A stretch of DNA of 64,000 nt from Caldicellulosiruptor hydrothermalis 108. Its GTDB lineage: Bacteria; Bacillota; Thermoanaerobacteria; Caldicellulosiruptorales; Caldicellulosiruptoraceae. Where the stretch lies: assembly GCF_000166355.1 (NCBI RefSeq), contig NC_014652.1, positions 2,342,501 through 2,406,500 of the forward strand, in the 5' to 3' direction. The notes beneath the pieces were generated by a model, which was not told the DNA's origin, did not search any database, and saw only the letters and a list, made by a program, of their open reading frames with translations. Each line of letters starts with the position of its first letter. The stretch's first letter is position 1. A program made the position numbers and the translations under genes. Positions 18,380 to 25,929 of this stretch are shown here, piece after piece.

Positions 18380-19159
18380 TTATGGATTTAAAATGAGCTT
18401 CCCATTTCCGATTTTTATAGACTTATATATTAGGTTTGAAACATACTCTTTGGTACTTTTCAACGCATCATACATATTATATCCCTTTGCAAGGAAAGTG
18501 GCAAATGCAGTCGAAAATGCACAGCCAGTCCCGTGAATGTCATCTGTAAAGCCTTGTTTTTTTGCATATACTCTAAAAATTCCACTTTTAGTTATCAAAA
18601 CATCCTCTGCAAGCTCGCCATCAAGATGACCACCTTTTAGGATACATGATCTTATACCCATCTTCTTCATTCTTTCTTGAATACTGCTTAGAACATCTTC
18701 ATCAAAATTTTTAATTTCCACATCAAAAATGACTTCTGCCTCGTTTTTGTTGGGTGTTATTACATCACAAGCTTTGAAAAACTCATATTTTAAAAATTCT
18801 ATAAACTCACTTTTACAAAACTCAAAACCGCTTGTAGATCTCAAAACCGGGTCACACACAATGTTCTTAAGATTGTACCTTTTTAAGTTTCTCAGTACAA
18901 CAACTGCTATCTCAGAACTTCCTAAAAGTCCAATCTTGACACTGTCTGGCTTTATATCTTCAACCACTTTTTGAAGCTGATACTCAAAAAAATGAGGGTC
19001 TATGGGTTTTAAGTCATAGACCCTTTGAGTATCCTGGACTGTCAAAGATGTTACTACAGATGTTGCATAACCATTCAGCGCCCTCACAACTTTTGCGTCA
19101 AGCAAAACACCTGCACCACCTGACGGGTCAAACCCGGCAATTATAAGTACTTTTTTCAT
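18380..19159 (-). CDS. thiD: Hydroxymethylpyrimidine/phosphomethylpyrimidine kinase
   Basis: ThiD phosphorylates HMP and HMP-P to HMP-PP for thiamine synthesis. The N-terminal AGFDPSGGAGVLLDAK motif, the central KIGLLGS segment and the C-terminal DDIHGTGCAFSTAFA anion-hole motif define the ribokinase-type ThiD family. Length of 259 is normal. Last gene of the thiSGHFECD operon, 42 bases after thiC. It provides the pyrimidine partner joined by ThiE. Confidence 0.95.
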   Translation of the reverse strand: MKKVLIIAGFDPSGGAGVLLDAKVVRALNGYATSVVTSLTVQDTQRVYDLKPIDPHFFEYQLQKVVEDIKPDSVKIGLLGSSEIAVVVLRNLKRYNLKNIVCDPVLRSTSGFEFCKSEFIEFLKYEFFKACDVITPNKNEAEVIFDVEIKNFDEDVLSSIQERMKKMGIRSCILKGGHLDGELAEDVLITKSGIFRVYAKKQGFTDDIHGTGCAFSTAFATFLAKGYNMYDALKSTKEYVSNLIYKSIKIGNGKLILNP

Positions 19160-19201
19160 CTTTCTACTTTCATCTCCTTTTTAAGAAACATGCTACTATT
19201 T

Positions 19202-20470
19202 TTACAAAATAGCTTCATCTCTTGAATTTTTCACAGCACACAGTCTTCCACACATTGAACATGTATCAGAAGAGAAACTACTTCTGTATTCTCTTGCCTT
19301 CTCAGGGTCAACCGAAAGGCTTATCATCTTTTCCCAATCAAGGTCTCTTCTTGCTACTGACATCTCAATATCCTTTTCAAGTGGCTTTTTAAAACCTTTT
19401 GCTATATTTGCACTGTGCGCTGCAATTTTGAACGCAACAATCCCTTCTTTGACATCATCTAAAGATGGAAGTCTCAAATGTTCAGCAGGTGTAACATAGC
19501 ACAGAAAATCTGCTCCATTTAAAGCTGCAATGAGTGCCCCCATCGCACCTGATATATGGTCGTACCCAGCTGCAATGTCTGTTGTAAGAGGTCCTAAAAC
19601 ATAAAACGGTGCGCCGTGGCAAAGCCTTTTTTGAATTACCATGTTTGCTGCAATCTCATTTGCTCTCATGTGCCCTGGCCCTTCTATTATCACCTGAACA
19701 TCCTCTTTCCAAGCCATTTTTGTAAGCTCGCCAAGGTTTATAAGCTCTTCTATCTGCAGCGCGTCTGTTGCATCAGCCACCGCACCTGGTCTTAGGCTAT
19801 CGCCAAGGCTGATTGTAACATCATGTTTTTTGCATATCTTCAAAATCTCATCAAAATGCTCATACAAAGGATTCTCTTTTCCGTTTGCCATCATCCATTT
19901 ATAAAGAAGTGCTCCGCCTCTTGAGACAATCTTGAGCAGACGCTCATTTTTTTCAAACCTCTCCAAAGTCCTTCTTGTAATTCCTGCATGTATTGTGAAA
20001 AAGTCAACTCCTTCTTCTGCCTGTCTTTCAATCTCTTCTATAAACTCTTTGCTGTCAACCTTTGTAATGTCGTCATGCCTTGAAGCAACCTGGTAAACTG
20101 GAACTGTTCCTACTATAAAGTCATAGTTTTGAAGAATGTATCTTCTGAAGTTTGAAGCATCAAGCCCGCTTGACAAATCCATCACAGATTCAACATTAAA
20201 TTTTTTAGCAAGTTCAAGCTTTTGAACCTCTATATCAAAATTCGGACATGCTTCAGACACGCCAATATTTACATTGATTTTTACATATGTTCCATCTCCA
20301 ATTGGAAAGTATTTGTCTCTTTTTCTGTTTCTGTTTGCAGGTATGACAATCTTGCCCTCTGCAACCTTTTGCAAGAATTCTTCTTTATCTATCTCTTCAT
20401 TTTGGATTGCAAGTTCCATCTCGCGTGTAAATATTCCTTCTTTTGCATATGTCATCTGGGTTTTCATCAT
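19202..20470 (-). CDS. thiC: Phosphomethylpyrimidine synthase (ThiC)
   Basis: ThiC is a radical SAM enzyme that rearranges aminoimidazole ribotide to HMP-P. The C-terminal cluster motif is CSMCGRLC, that is CX2CX3C, one residue shorter than the CX2CX4C of the best-studied ThiC proteins. The EGPGHM, PAEHLRLP and GALIAALNGADFLCY stretches are typical. The 422-residue length puts it in the short ThiC class. ATG 20470 is chosen: AAAGGAG lies 8 bases before it, whereas the longer frame starts inside thiE. Confidence 0.96.
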   Translation of the reverse strand: MMKTQMTYAKEGIFTREMELAIQNEEIDKEEFLQKVAEGKIVIPANRNRKRDKYFPIGDGTYVKINVNIGVSEACPNFDIEVQKLELAKKFNVESVMDLSSGLDASNFRRYILQNYDFIVGTVPVYQVASRHDDITKVDSKEFIEEIERQAEEGVDFFTIHAGITRRTLERFEKNERLLKIVSRGGALLYKWMMANGKENPLYEHFDEILKICKKHDVTISLGDSLRPGAVADATDALQIEELINLGELTKMAWKEDVQVIIEGPGHMRANEIAANMVIQKRLCHGAPFYVLGPLTTDIAAGYDHISGAMGALIAALNGADFLCYVTPAEHLRLPSLDDVKEGIVAFKIAAHSANIAKGFKKPLEKDIEMSVARRDLDWEKMISLSVDPEKAREYRSSFSSDTCSMCGRLCAVKNSRDEAIL

Positions 20471-20474
20471 AAAA

Positions 20475-21140
20475 TCAGCTCCTTTCAAACTCTTTTATAA
20501 TATCCCAAAGCCTTTTTATTTTTTGTGAAATGTCATCACTACCTACAATTTCTGTCACAAGGCTGACGCACTTTGCACCCGCCTCAAGCACATCTTTTAG
20601 ATTGTGCTCTTTTATTCCACCTATTACAACAAAAGGTATCTTGCAGTACGTAGCTGCCCAGCTGACCATCTCAAGGCCAATCGGCGGATGTGGCTTGTCC
20701 TTTGTAAAGCTCTGAAACACAGGACCCAAACCAATATAGTCAGCTCCATCTTCAACTGCTTTTTCAACTTGTTCTTTTGTATGGGTTGTAACACCGATTA
20801 TAAAGTCTTCTCCTAAGATTTTTCTTACCTCTTTTACTGGATAGTCTTCCTGCCCCAAGTGAACACCGTCTGCCCCAACCATCTGGCACAGGTCCACATG
20901 GTCGTTGACTATCAAAAGCGCACTATACTGCTTGGTAAGTTTTCTGATTTGCAGACACTCTTCATATTTTTCATTCAGGCTTTTGTACTTTTCCCTGTAC
21001 TGGATTATTCTGATTCCACCATCAAGCATTGCTTTTACAACCTCTATATTCGACCTTCCATTTGAAAACTTTTCAGCAGTAAGGCCATAGATGTTGTAGT
21101 TTTTAAAAAGCTGCAGCTTCTCTTCTTTATTCAAGCTCAC
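20475..21140 (-). CDS. thiE: Thiamine-phosphate synthase
   Basis: ThiE condenses HMP-PP with thiazole phosphate to thiamine phosphate. It is a TIM barrel of 221 residues with the IQYREK motif near 46, VNDHVDL near 78, GADGVHLGQED near 88 and the phosphate-binding GPVFQSFTKDKPHPPIG and VIGGI segments. The GTG start overlaps the end of thiF. The thiC start follows its stop by 4 bases, so the genes are coupled. Confidence 0.95.
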   Translation of the reverse strand: MSLNKEEKLQLFKNYNIYGLTAEKFSNGRSNIEVVKAMLDGGIRIIQYREKYKSLNEKYEECLQIRKLTKQYSALLIVNDHVDLCQMVGADGVHLGQEDYPVKEVRKILGEDFIIGVTTHTKEQVEKAVEDGADYIGLGPVFQSFTKDKPHPPIGLEMVSWAATYCKIPFVVIGGIKEHNLKDVLEAGAKCVSLVTEIVGSDDISQKIKRLWDIIKEFERS

Positions 21141-21732
21141 TCACCATCCTCAAAACCTCATCTGCCTGCATTGCGGCAACTGCCATTACCTTTGGTGCAA
21201 GAGGCTTTTTCTCATTTATTGATGTCACAAAATCGCCCACAACTGAAAAGTTCTTGCCACGCTTTATTTTGATATTTTCACAATCGCCAAACCCTGCAAC
21301 GCCTGAGGCTAAAACAACTTTCTTGCCATGATCATATGCTTTTTTGAAGATGAGCATTTTTGTCTGCTCATTGTCAACCGCCTCAACAATTATGTCATGC
21401 TGTAAAATCAAATCATCTATATTTGACTCATCAATCTTCATACTTATAGCTTTTATAGCTACATATGGATTTATCTTCTCAAGAATGTCTTTGAGCGCTG
21501 ACACTTTTTCCTGCCCTGTCTGATAGAAGAAATAGTTTTGCCTGTTGAGATTTGAAATATCTACCTTGTCAAAGTCAACAATTGTAAGGTTTTTAACGCC
21601 ACTTCTTACAAGCATCACTGCAATGTTAGAACCAAGCCCGCCACAGCCAATGACAAGAATCTTTACTTTTGAGAGTTTTTCAAGCATCTTTTCATCAAAG
21701 TAGTTTTTCAGCATAAGGTCAAATAAGCTCAT
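21127..21732 (-). CDS. thiF: Sulfur carrier adenylyltransferase ThiF
   Basis: ThiF adenylates the ThiS C-terminus before sulfur transfer. The E1-like nucleotide-binding motif GCGGLGSNIA is near residues 30-39, and the DFDKVDISNLNRQ motif near 54. The 201-residue length is that of the short ThiF class, which lacks the usual C-terminal zinc-binding CXXC pairs; none are seen. It overlaps thiH by 4 bases (ATGA). Confidence 0.92.
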   Translation of the reverse strand: MSLFDLMLKNYFDEKMLEKLSKVKILVIGCGGLGSNIAVMLVRSGVKNLTIVDFDKVDISNLNRQNYFFYQTGQEKVSALKDILEKINPYVAIKAISMKIDESNIDDLILQHDIIVEAVDNEQTKMLIFKKAYDHGKKVVLASGVAGFGDCENIKIKRGKNFSVVGDFVTSINEKKPLAPKVMAVAAMQADEVLRMVSELE

Positions 21733-22844
21733 ATACTTTTCACACCCTTTACCCAGTTTGTAAACTCGGGTCGAAGTCCTTTTTTAATTATAACATCTAC
21801 AACCTCAGATACACTTCTTCTATCTTCTACCTCAAACTGAGCCTCAGCATCTTCATCTTTTTCTTCTGCATACCCACCAACTGTTGTTTTAGAACCTGCT
21901 GACATCTTGGTTATGCAAACATCAATCAAAGCATCACGAAGAGAAGGCCTTTCTCTGGTTGACACCACAATTCCAACCCTTGGAAGATATAGCCTTGCAA
22001 TGATCAAAAATTTGATAAATTCCTTGTCTGAGACAGTGTACGATGGTATAAAGTCTGTGCCAGCGCTTCTGAATCTTGGGAATGAAATTGAAATTTCAGC
22101 TTTTGGAAACTTGTCAAGCAGGTACTCTGCATGAAGTATTGCACACAAAACATCTTTTTTGGGGTGAGAAAGTCCCAAAAGTGGACCTACACACACCTCA
22201 TGAAATCCAGCTTTTAATGCTCTTTCAGGTGCATTTAGCCTGAATTCAAAGTCTTTTTTTGGTCCAAATGGATGAAGCTTATCATAGTCTTCTCTTTGAT
22301 ATGTCTCTTGGTACATAGTAATTCCAACAACGCCAATGCTTGATAGCCTTTTGTACTCTTCTTCATAAAGAGGATACACTTCAATTGAGACCTCTGACAT
22401 AAAGTCGGTTGCGATTCTACATGCTTTTTCAATGTATTCAACCGAAGAGTTAATTCTGTCCTCGCCTGTGAGAATTATAACAGAGTCAATCCCCTCTTCT
22501 TTCATTTTTCTAAGTTCATTTTCAATCTCTTCAAAGCTCAGCTTTTCTCTTTTATACTTTTTCCTGCATGAAAATCCACAGTAAACACAACTGTTTTGGC
22601 AATAATTTGCAATGTAGAGCGGAGCATACAGAAGAATAACTCTGCCAAAATTCTCGCGTGTAAGCTTTTGAGCTTTCTTTGCCATAAGCATTATATCCTC
22701 TTTACTGCTGACGTTCAAAAGCTTTGCCAAATCCTCTTTTGTCAAAAACTCCTTATCTAAAATCTCGCAAATTTCCCTGTGAGTAGGGATATAGTCTTTG
22801 TACTCCTCAAAAAGTTCTTCTGCCTCTTTTAAAAAGCTGACCAT
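21729..22844 (-). CDS. thiH: 2-iminoacetate synthase ThiH (tyrosine lyase)
   Basis: ThiH is the anaerobic radical SAM enzyme that cleaves tyrosine to dehydroglycine for the thiazole ring. The CX3CX2C motif (CQNSCVYC) is near residue 80, with the family C-terminal region (ITKMSAGSKTTVGGY) beyond residue 310. Use of ThiH rather than the oxygen-dependent glycine oxidase ThiO fits an anaerobe. Length of 371 is normal. Followed by thiF with a 4-base overlap. Confidence 0.95.
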   Translation of the reverse strand: MVSFLKEAEELFEEYKDYIPTHREICEILDKEFLTKEDLAKLLNVSSKEDIMLMAKKAQKLTRENFGRVILLYAPLYIANYCQNSCVYCGFSCRKKYKREKLSFEEIENELRKMKEEGIDSVIILTGEDRINSSVEYIEKACRIATDFMSEVSIEVYPLYEEEYKRLSSIGVVGITMYQETYQREDYDKLHPFGPKKDFEFRLNAPERALKAGFHEVCVGPLLGLSHPKKDVLCAILHAEYLLDKFPKAEISISFPRFRSAGTDFIPSYTVSDKEFIKFLIIARLYLPRVGIVVSTRERPSLRDALIDVCITKMSAGSKTTVGGYAEEKDEDAEAQFEVEDRRSVSEVVDVIIKKGLRPEFTNWVKGVKSI

Positions 22845-22874
22845 TTTGACAGCACCTTCTTTTTTAAAAAATTT

Positions 22875-23639
22875 TTAGCCGCTTATAAAATCCTCCAAAG
22901 GTGATGATGCCTGAGCATACTCATACTCTTTCAAAATTCCAACCTCAAAGGCAAGTCTTCCTGCCTCAACTGCCTTTGCAAACGCTATTGCCATCTTAAG
23001 AGGATCAGCTGACGTTGCAATTGCAGTGTTAATTAAAACAGCATCTGCTCCCATTTCCATTGCCTGTGCTGCGTGAGATGGTCTTCCAATCCCTGCATCA
23101 ATTATCACAGGAATTTTGACCTCGTTGATAATAGGTTTTAAAAGCACTTCACAACCAATCCCTTTGTTTGTTCCAATTGGCGAGCCAAGCGGCATGACAG
23201 CCTCAACTCCAATTTGTTCCAGCTCTTTTGCAATATTGAGGTCTGGGTAGATGTAAGGAAATACCTTAAAACCCTCTTTCACAAGGATTTCACAAGTTTT
23301 TAGCGTCTCATAGTTGTCTGGAAAGAGATACTTTGTATCCTTTTCAATCTCAACCTTTACCCAGTCAGAATTTGTAAGTTCTCTCCCAATCATGGCAATC
23401 TTTACTGCTTCTTTGTGGTCTTGCGCACCTGATGTGTTTACCATAATTGTGGCATCTTTTGGAATGTACTCTAAAACATTTTTTATATGCTTAGTGTTAG
23501 GACCTATTCGCCGAACAGCCACAGCAAAAACTTCAATGCCAGCTTCATAGTACATCTTTTCAATTAGGCTATAGTCAGGAAGTTTACCTGTTCCAACAAA
23601 AAGCCTTGATTTTAACATCTTGCCGCCTATTTCAAACAT
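22875..23639 (-). CDS. thiG: Thiazole synthase ThiG
   Basis: ThiG forms the thiazole phosphate ring from deoxyxylulose phosphate, dehydroglycine and ThiS thiocarboxylate. It is a TIM barrel of 254 residues. The Schiff-base lysine region VKVEIEKD is near residue 95, and the phosphate-binding MPLGSPIGTNKGI and IDAGIGRPSHAAQAMEMG segments are clear. It lies 74 bases after thiS and 30 bases before thiH in the operon. Confidence 0.96.
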   Translation of the reverse strand: MFEIGGKMLKSRLFVGTGKLPDYSLIEKMYYEAGIEVFAVAVRRIGPNTKHIKNVLEYIPKDATIMVNTSGAQDHKEAVKIAMIGRELTNSDWVKVEIEKDTKYLFPDNYETLKTCEILVKEGFKVFPYIYPDLNIAKELEQIGVEAVMPLGSPIGTNKGIGCEVLLKPIINEVKIPVIIDAGIGRPSHAAQAMEMGADAVLINTAIATSADPLKMAIAFAKAVEAGRLAFEVGILKEYEYAQASSPLEDFISG

Positions 23640-23713
23640 ACAGCATCACCTTTCTTTGTAATTTTTGTGATGGATTTGTAGCATGGTTGTTTTGGTATGA
23701 TTTTTTAATTTTT

Positions 23714-23908
23714 TTAGCCGCCGCCAACAAAGCTTACAATCTCAACATAGTCACCATCTTTTAAAACAAAACTTTCCCAATCATTTTTCTTTACAATCTC
23801 GCCATTTACCAAAACTGCACAGGTCTTAGGATTTAGATTTAAACTCAGCACAAGATCTAAGATGTTCCCGCAAAACTCCATTTCTTTGTCATTTACTCTT
23901 ATAAGCAA
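23714..23908 (-). CDS. thiS: Sulfur carrier protein ThiS
   Basis: A ubiquitin-fold sulfur carrier of about 64 residues. It ends in Val-Gly-Gly-Gly, one glycine more than the usual Gly-Gly tail. VNDKEMEF and AVLVNGEIV are family landmarks. The frame can begin at GTG 23917, but TTG 23908 gives the usual M-L-I-R-V-N start and lies 4 bases after AGGTGAG. First gene of the thiamine operon, downstream of the riboswitch. Confidence 0.9.
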   Translation of the reverse strand: MLIRVNDKEMEFCGNILDLVLSLNLNPKTCAVLVNGEIVKKNDWESFVLKDGDYVEIVSFVGGG

Positions 23909-23965
23909 AGTTCTCACCTACCCTACAAGCTTTTTGTAAGCTAAAAAGTGTCTCAAAAGTGCACT

Positions 23966-23997
23966 TAAAACAAAAAGCTGCCTGTTGCCGGCAGCTT
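23966..23997 (-). terminator. Second leader terminator of the thiamine operon
   Basis: In the minus-strand transcript AAGCTGCC and GGCAGCTT pair around GGCAACA, followed by TTTGTTTTAAG. It lies between the first riboswitch terminator and thiS. Its loop side contains TGCCGGCA, which could also pair with the aptamer segment UGCCGGC. Confidence 0.75.
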
Positions 23998-24024
23998 CTT
24001 TTTTTGTTCGCGTCTGAATAACAC

Positions 24025-24075
24025 TTTATAAATAAAAAGCCTTTAATGCCGGACTTTATAGCATTAAAGGCTTTT
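24025..24075 (-). terminator. Riboswitch-controlled terminator
   Basis: A 15-bp perfect stem (AAAAGCCTTTAATGC with its complement, 24075-24061 and 24049-24035) is followed by TATTTATAAAG in the minus-strand transcript. Its 3' side includes CCGGCATTA (24052-24044), complementary over 9 bases to TAATGCCGG of the aptamer (24109-24101). This gives a plausible antiterminator when TPP is absent. Confidence 0.8.
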
Positions 24076-24090
24076 ATTTTTTGCATTTTT

Positions 24091-24193
24091 CTTCCCTTCG
24101 CCGGCATTACCCGGATCAGGTTCAAAGGGTCAAGGCACGGGGATTTTTTAGTGCCTACTCTCAGCCGAGCTTTGCCCCGCTCAGCTCCCCCTT
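24091..24193 (-). promoter_or_regulatory. TPP riboswitch (THI element) aptamer
   Basis: The minus-strand RNA has the conserved TPP aptamer landmarks in order: GGGGAGCTGAGC at the 5' side, GGCTGAGAGTAGGC, the variable hairpin with TCCCCGTGCC, GACCCTTTGAACCTGATC, then CGGGTAATGCCGGCGAAGGG. It precedes thiS and the whole thiSGHFECD operon. TPP binding should favour the downstream terminator and shut the operon off. Confidence 0.96.
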
Positions 24194-24222
24194 AAAACCA
24201 CTATATTCAGTTTTCACTTTTT

Positions 24223-24251
24223 AGTATAGCACTCTTGGATATATTGTGCAA
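24223..24251 (-). promoter_or_regulatory. Promoter of the thiamine operon
   Basis: TTGCAC (24251-24246), a 17-base spacer and TATACT (24228-24223), placed so that transcription begins about 20 bases before the TPP aptamer. Confidence 0.75.
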
Positions 24252-24291
24252 GAAAATTCTTTGCATAAAGCTTCTTAAGTTGTTTTGGACC

Positions 24292-25302
24292 TCAGTTAAT
24301 TTTCTCTTGCGCTATTTTTTCAATCTCTTCAATACTTAGGTTGGTCGCCTTGGATATGACATCGTATGAAATTCCTAACTGAATCATTCTTTTTGCAGTC
24401 TCTATCCTTTCTTGCTGGATACCCTGTTGAATTCCTTGTTGAATTCCTTGTTGAATTCCTTGTTGAATCCCTTGTTGAATCCCTTGTTGGACTCCTGCCA
24501 AAAACTCTTTTGTTTTTGTTTCATCCAAAAGTCTTGCCACATTTGACACAAACTCACCCATTAGCTCCACCCCCTTTTGCTTTACTCTCTCAACAATCTT
24601 GTCATATTCTTCCTTTTGTTTCTCACCTAATCTTGGTCTTATAACATGCTGTGACCATAGCAAAAACCTTTCGATATTATTAAAACTCAGCTTCTTTAAG
24701 CTTTGATCAATTTCTTGTAATCTGCGAATTAATTCATTACTGTCATTCCTCACCTGTTCCAAATAGAAAATTATTGGTGTTAAAACATCTTCCTTTTCCA
24801 AATAACTTTTAATGTCAACTTGAGCGATATCTACAACTTTATACTTGAAAATATCATTTTTGAAAATATCAAATGCTCCAATTATATCTGTTGGTACTTC
24901 CCATCTTCTATCAAGCCCATTGTAAACTACAATAGGAATAATAGCTGGCAGTTTTTCAACACCATTTCGTATTTCCTCTGCCCATATAGAAATCATATAT
25001 CGTAATAACCTTTCAGGCATATCCTTTGCTACAGTTGATTGATTTTCTATCAATATATAAAAATATACATCTCTGTCTTTTAGCCTTGCTTTTGCTACAA
25101 CATCTGCTTCTACTTGCGAAAATTCCTTTGTAATGTAGTTTGTCTTTTTTATTTCAATTGAGCTTTCACGTATTTCGTTCGCCCAACTATAGTTTATAAT
25201 TTTGCTCACCAAAAGATAAACATCCTTAGGATTTTCAAAAAGAAGTTTAAAAGTGGAATCATGCTCTTTTGCAGGAAGTTTTTCCTTGTTTTCATTGTCC
25301 AT
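24292..25302 (-). CDS. Rpn/YhgA-like PD-(D/E)XK nuclease family protein with Gln-rich repeat
   Basis: A 336-residue protein of the Rpn (recombination-promoting nuclease, transposase_31-like) family. The N-terminal HDSTFKLLFENP start and the nuclease core, with Asp in EADVV near residue 73 and the ExQ-type IENQS near 95, are visible. The C-terminal third holds a tandem GIQQ repeat (about residues 269-294) made by 12-bp DNA repeats, followed by ERIETAKRMIQLGISYDVI, a common ending in this family. AAGGAG lies 11 bases before the ATG. Single gene with its own promoter. Biological role in Firmicutes is unclear. Confidence 0.85.
   Translation of the reverse strand: MDNENKEKLPAKEHDSTFKLLFENPKDVYLLVSKIINYSWANEIRESSIEIKKTNYITKEFSQVEADVVAKARLKDRDVYFYILIENQSTVAKDMPERLLRYMISIWAEEIRNGVEKLPAIIPIVVYNGLDRRWEVPTDIIGAFDIFKNDIFKYKVVDIAQVDIKSYLEKEDVLTPIIFYLEQVRNDSNELIRRLQEIDQSLKKLSFNNIERFLLWSQHVIRPRLGEKQKEEYDKIVERVKQKGVELMGEFVSNVARLLDETKTKEFLAGVQQGIQQGIQQGIQQGIQQGIQQGIQQERIETAKRMIQLGISYDVISKATNLSIEEIEKIAQEKIN
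24419..24496. repeat. 12-bp tandem repeat inside the Rpn-like gene
   Basis: About six and a half units of ATTCCTTGTTGA (plus-strand view) with a few substitutions (ACCCTG, ATCCCT, TTGG). It encodes the repeated Gly-Ile-Gln-Gln unit. Near-identity of the central units points to recent slippage, so copy number may vary between strains. Confidence 0.9.
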
Positions 25303-25364
25303 TTTAACTAATTCTCCTTAGTAATCAAATTTTACAGAAGAGCGAAATCAATCGTTACAGTATT

Positions 25365-25393
25365 ATTATACCACATCTTAACGTAAACATAAA
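25365..25393 (-). promoter_or_regulatory. Promoter of the Rpn-like gene
   Basis: TTTATG (25393-25388), a 17-base spacer and TATAAT (25370-25365), with a TGG directly before the -10 that makes an extended -10 element. Confidence 0.55.
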
Positions 25394-25403
25394 TCAGAGA
25401 AAA

Positions 25404-25534
25404 TCAAATCAAAACCAAACTCACAACTACCACTGCAACCAAAATAACAATTATTAAAAACCCTATGAACTTGCCAAGCGGCTTTGCGTAGTTTATATCC
25501 CAGCCAAATCCACCAACCCGCCTTTTTCATCCAT
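25404..25534 (-). pseudogene. Frameshifted small membrane protein (DUF5808-like)
   Basis: An ATG at 25534 overlaps the gntR stop (ATGGATGA) behind GGGGGAAGGG and reads MDEK. It then stops early in that frame. A -1 shift on the AAAAAG run (25527-25522) continues as RRVGGFGWDINYAKPLGK, a membrane helix of about 19 residues, and a TGA at 25404. The second frame is open for 40 codons but has no start codon of its own. The FGWDINYAKPLG segment resembles the small DUF5808 family as I recall it. A single missing A in the run, transcript slippage on it, or programmed frameshifting would all explain this. A UGA read-through from gntR, which is in the same frame, is another option. Confidence 0.55.
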
Positions 25535-25913
25535 CTTCCCTTCCCCCAAAACTATCAAAAACAGTTTCAATCAACCTTATCAATTCATTCTTATTCATAC
25601 CCTTGCAAATGGCTTTTGCAACAATTGGAGTAACTTCTTCTATTATCTCATTTAAAAACTCCTTATTATAACCTTTGCTCACAGCAATATAAGCCCCATG
25701 CTTTTTGTTAATAGCAATAAGTCCCATATCCTTTAACTCATTATATGCCTTTGCCACTGTGTGCATGTTGATGCCAATTTCGCTTGCAAGGTCTCGGATA
25801 GAAGGAAGGCTATCGCCATTTTGAAGTTCTCCTCTTGCTACTGCCTCTATTATTTGGTTCTTTATTTGCTCATAAATTGGCATGTCAGAGGTAAAGTCAA
25901 TTTTTATAAACAT
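25527..25913 (-). CDS. GntR-family regulator, YtrA type
   Basis: A 128-residue repressor with an N-terminal winged helix (QNGDSLPSIRDLASEIGINMHTVAKAYNEL near residues 36-65) and a short C-terminal helical tail of about 50 residues, typical of the YtrA subfamily. These commonly autoregulate operons for membrane proteins. It starts 17 bases after the YhfC-like gene, and its stop overlaps a small membrane ORF. The palindrome at 26737-26765, overlapping the operon promoter, is a good operator candidate. Confidence 0.9.
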   Translation of the reverse strand: MFIKIDFTSDMPIYEQIKNQIIEAVARGELQNGDSLPSIRDLASEIGINMHTVAKAYNELKDMGLIAINKKHGAYIAVSKGYNKEFLNEIIEEVTPIVAKAICKGMNKNELIRLIETVFDSFGGREDG

Positions 25914-25929
25914 CTCGCTTTCAGCCCTT

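Noticed and set aside
23889..24125. 78-codon frame in the thiamine leader
   Set aside because: It overlaps the TPP aptamer and both terminators; a coding role is very unlikely.
24419..24496. Short repeats as a CRISPR array
   Set aside because: Units are 12 bp, contiguous, in frame and encode a Gln-rich repeat; there are no spacers.
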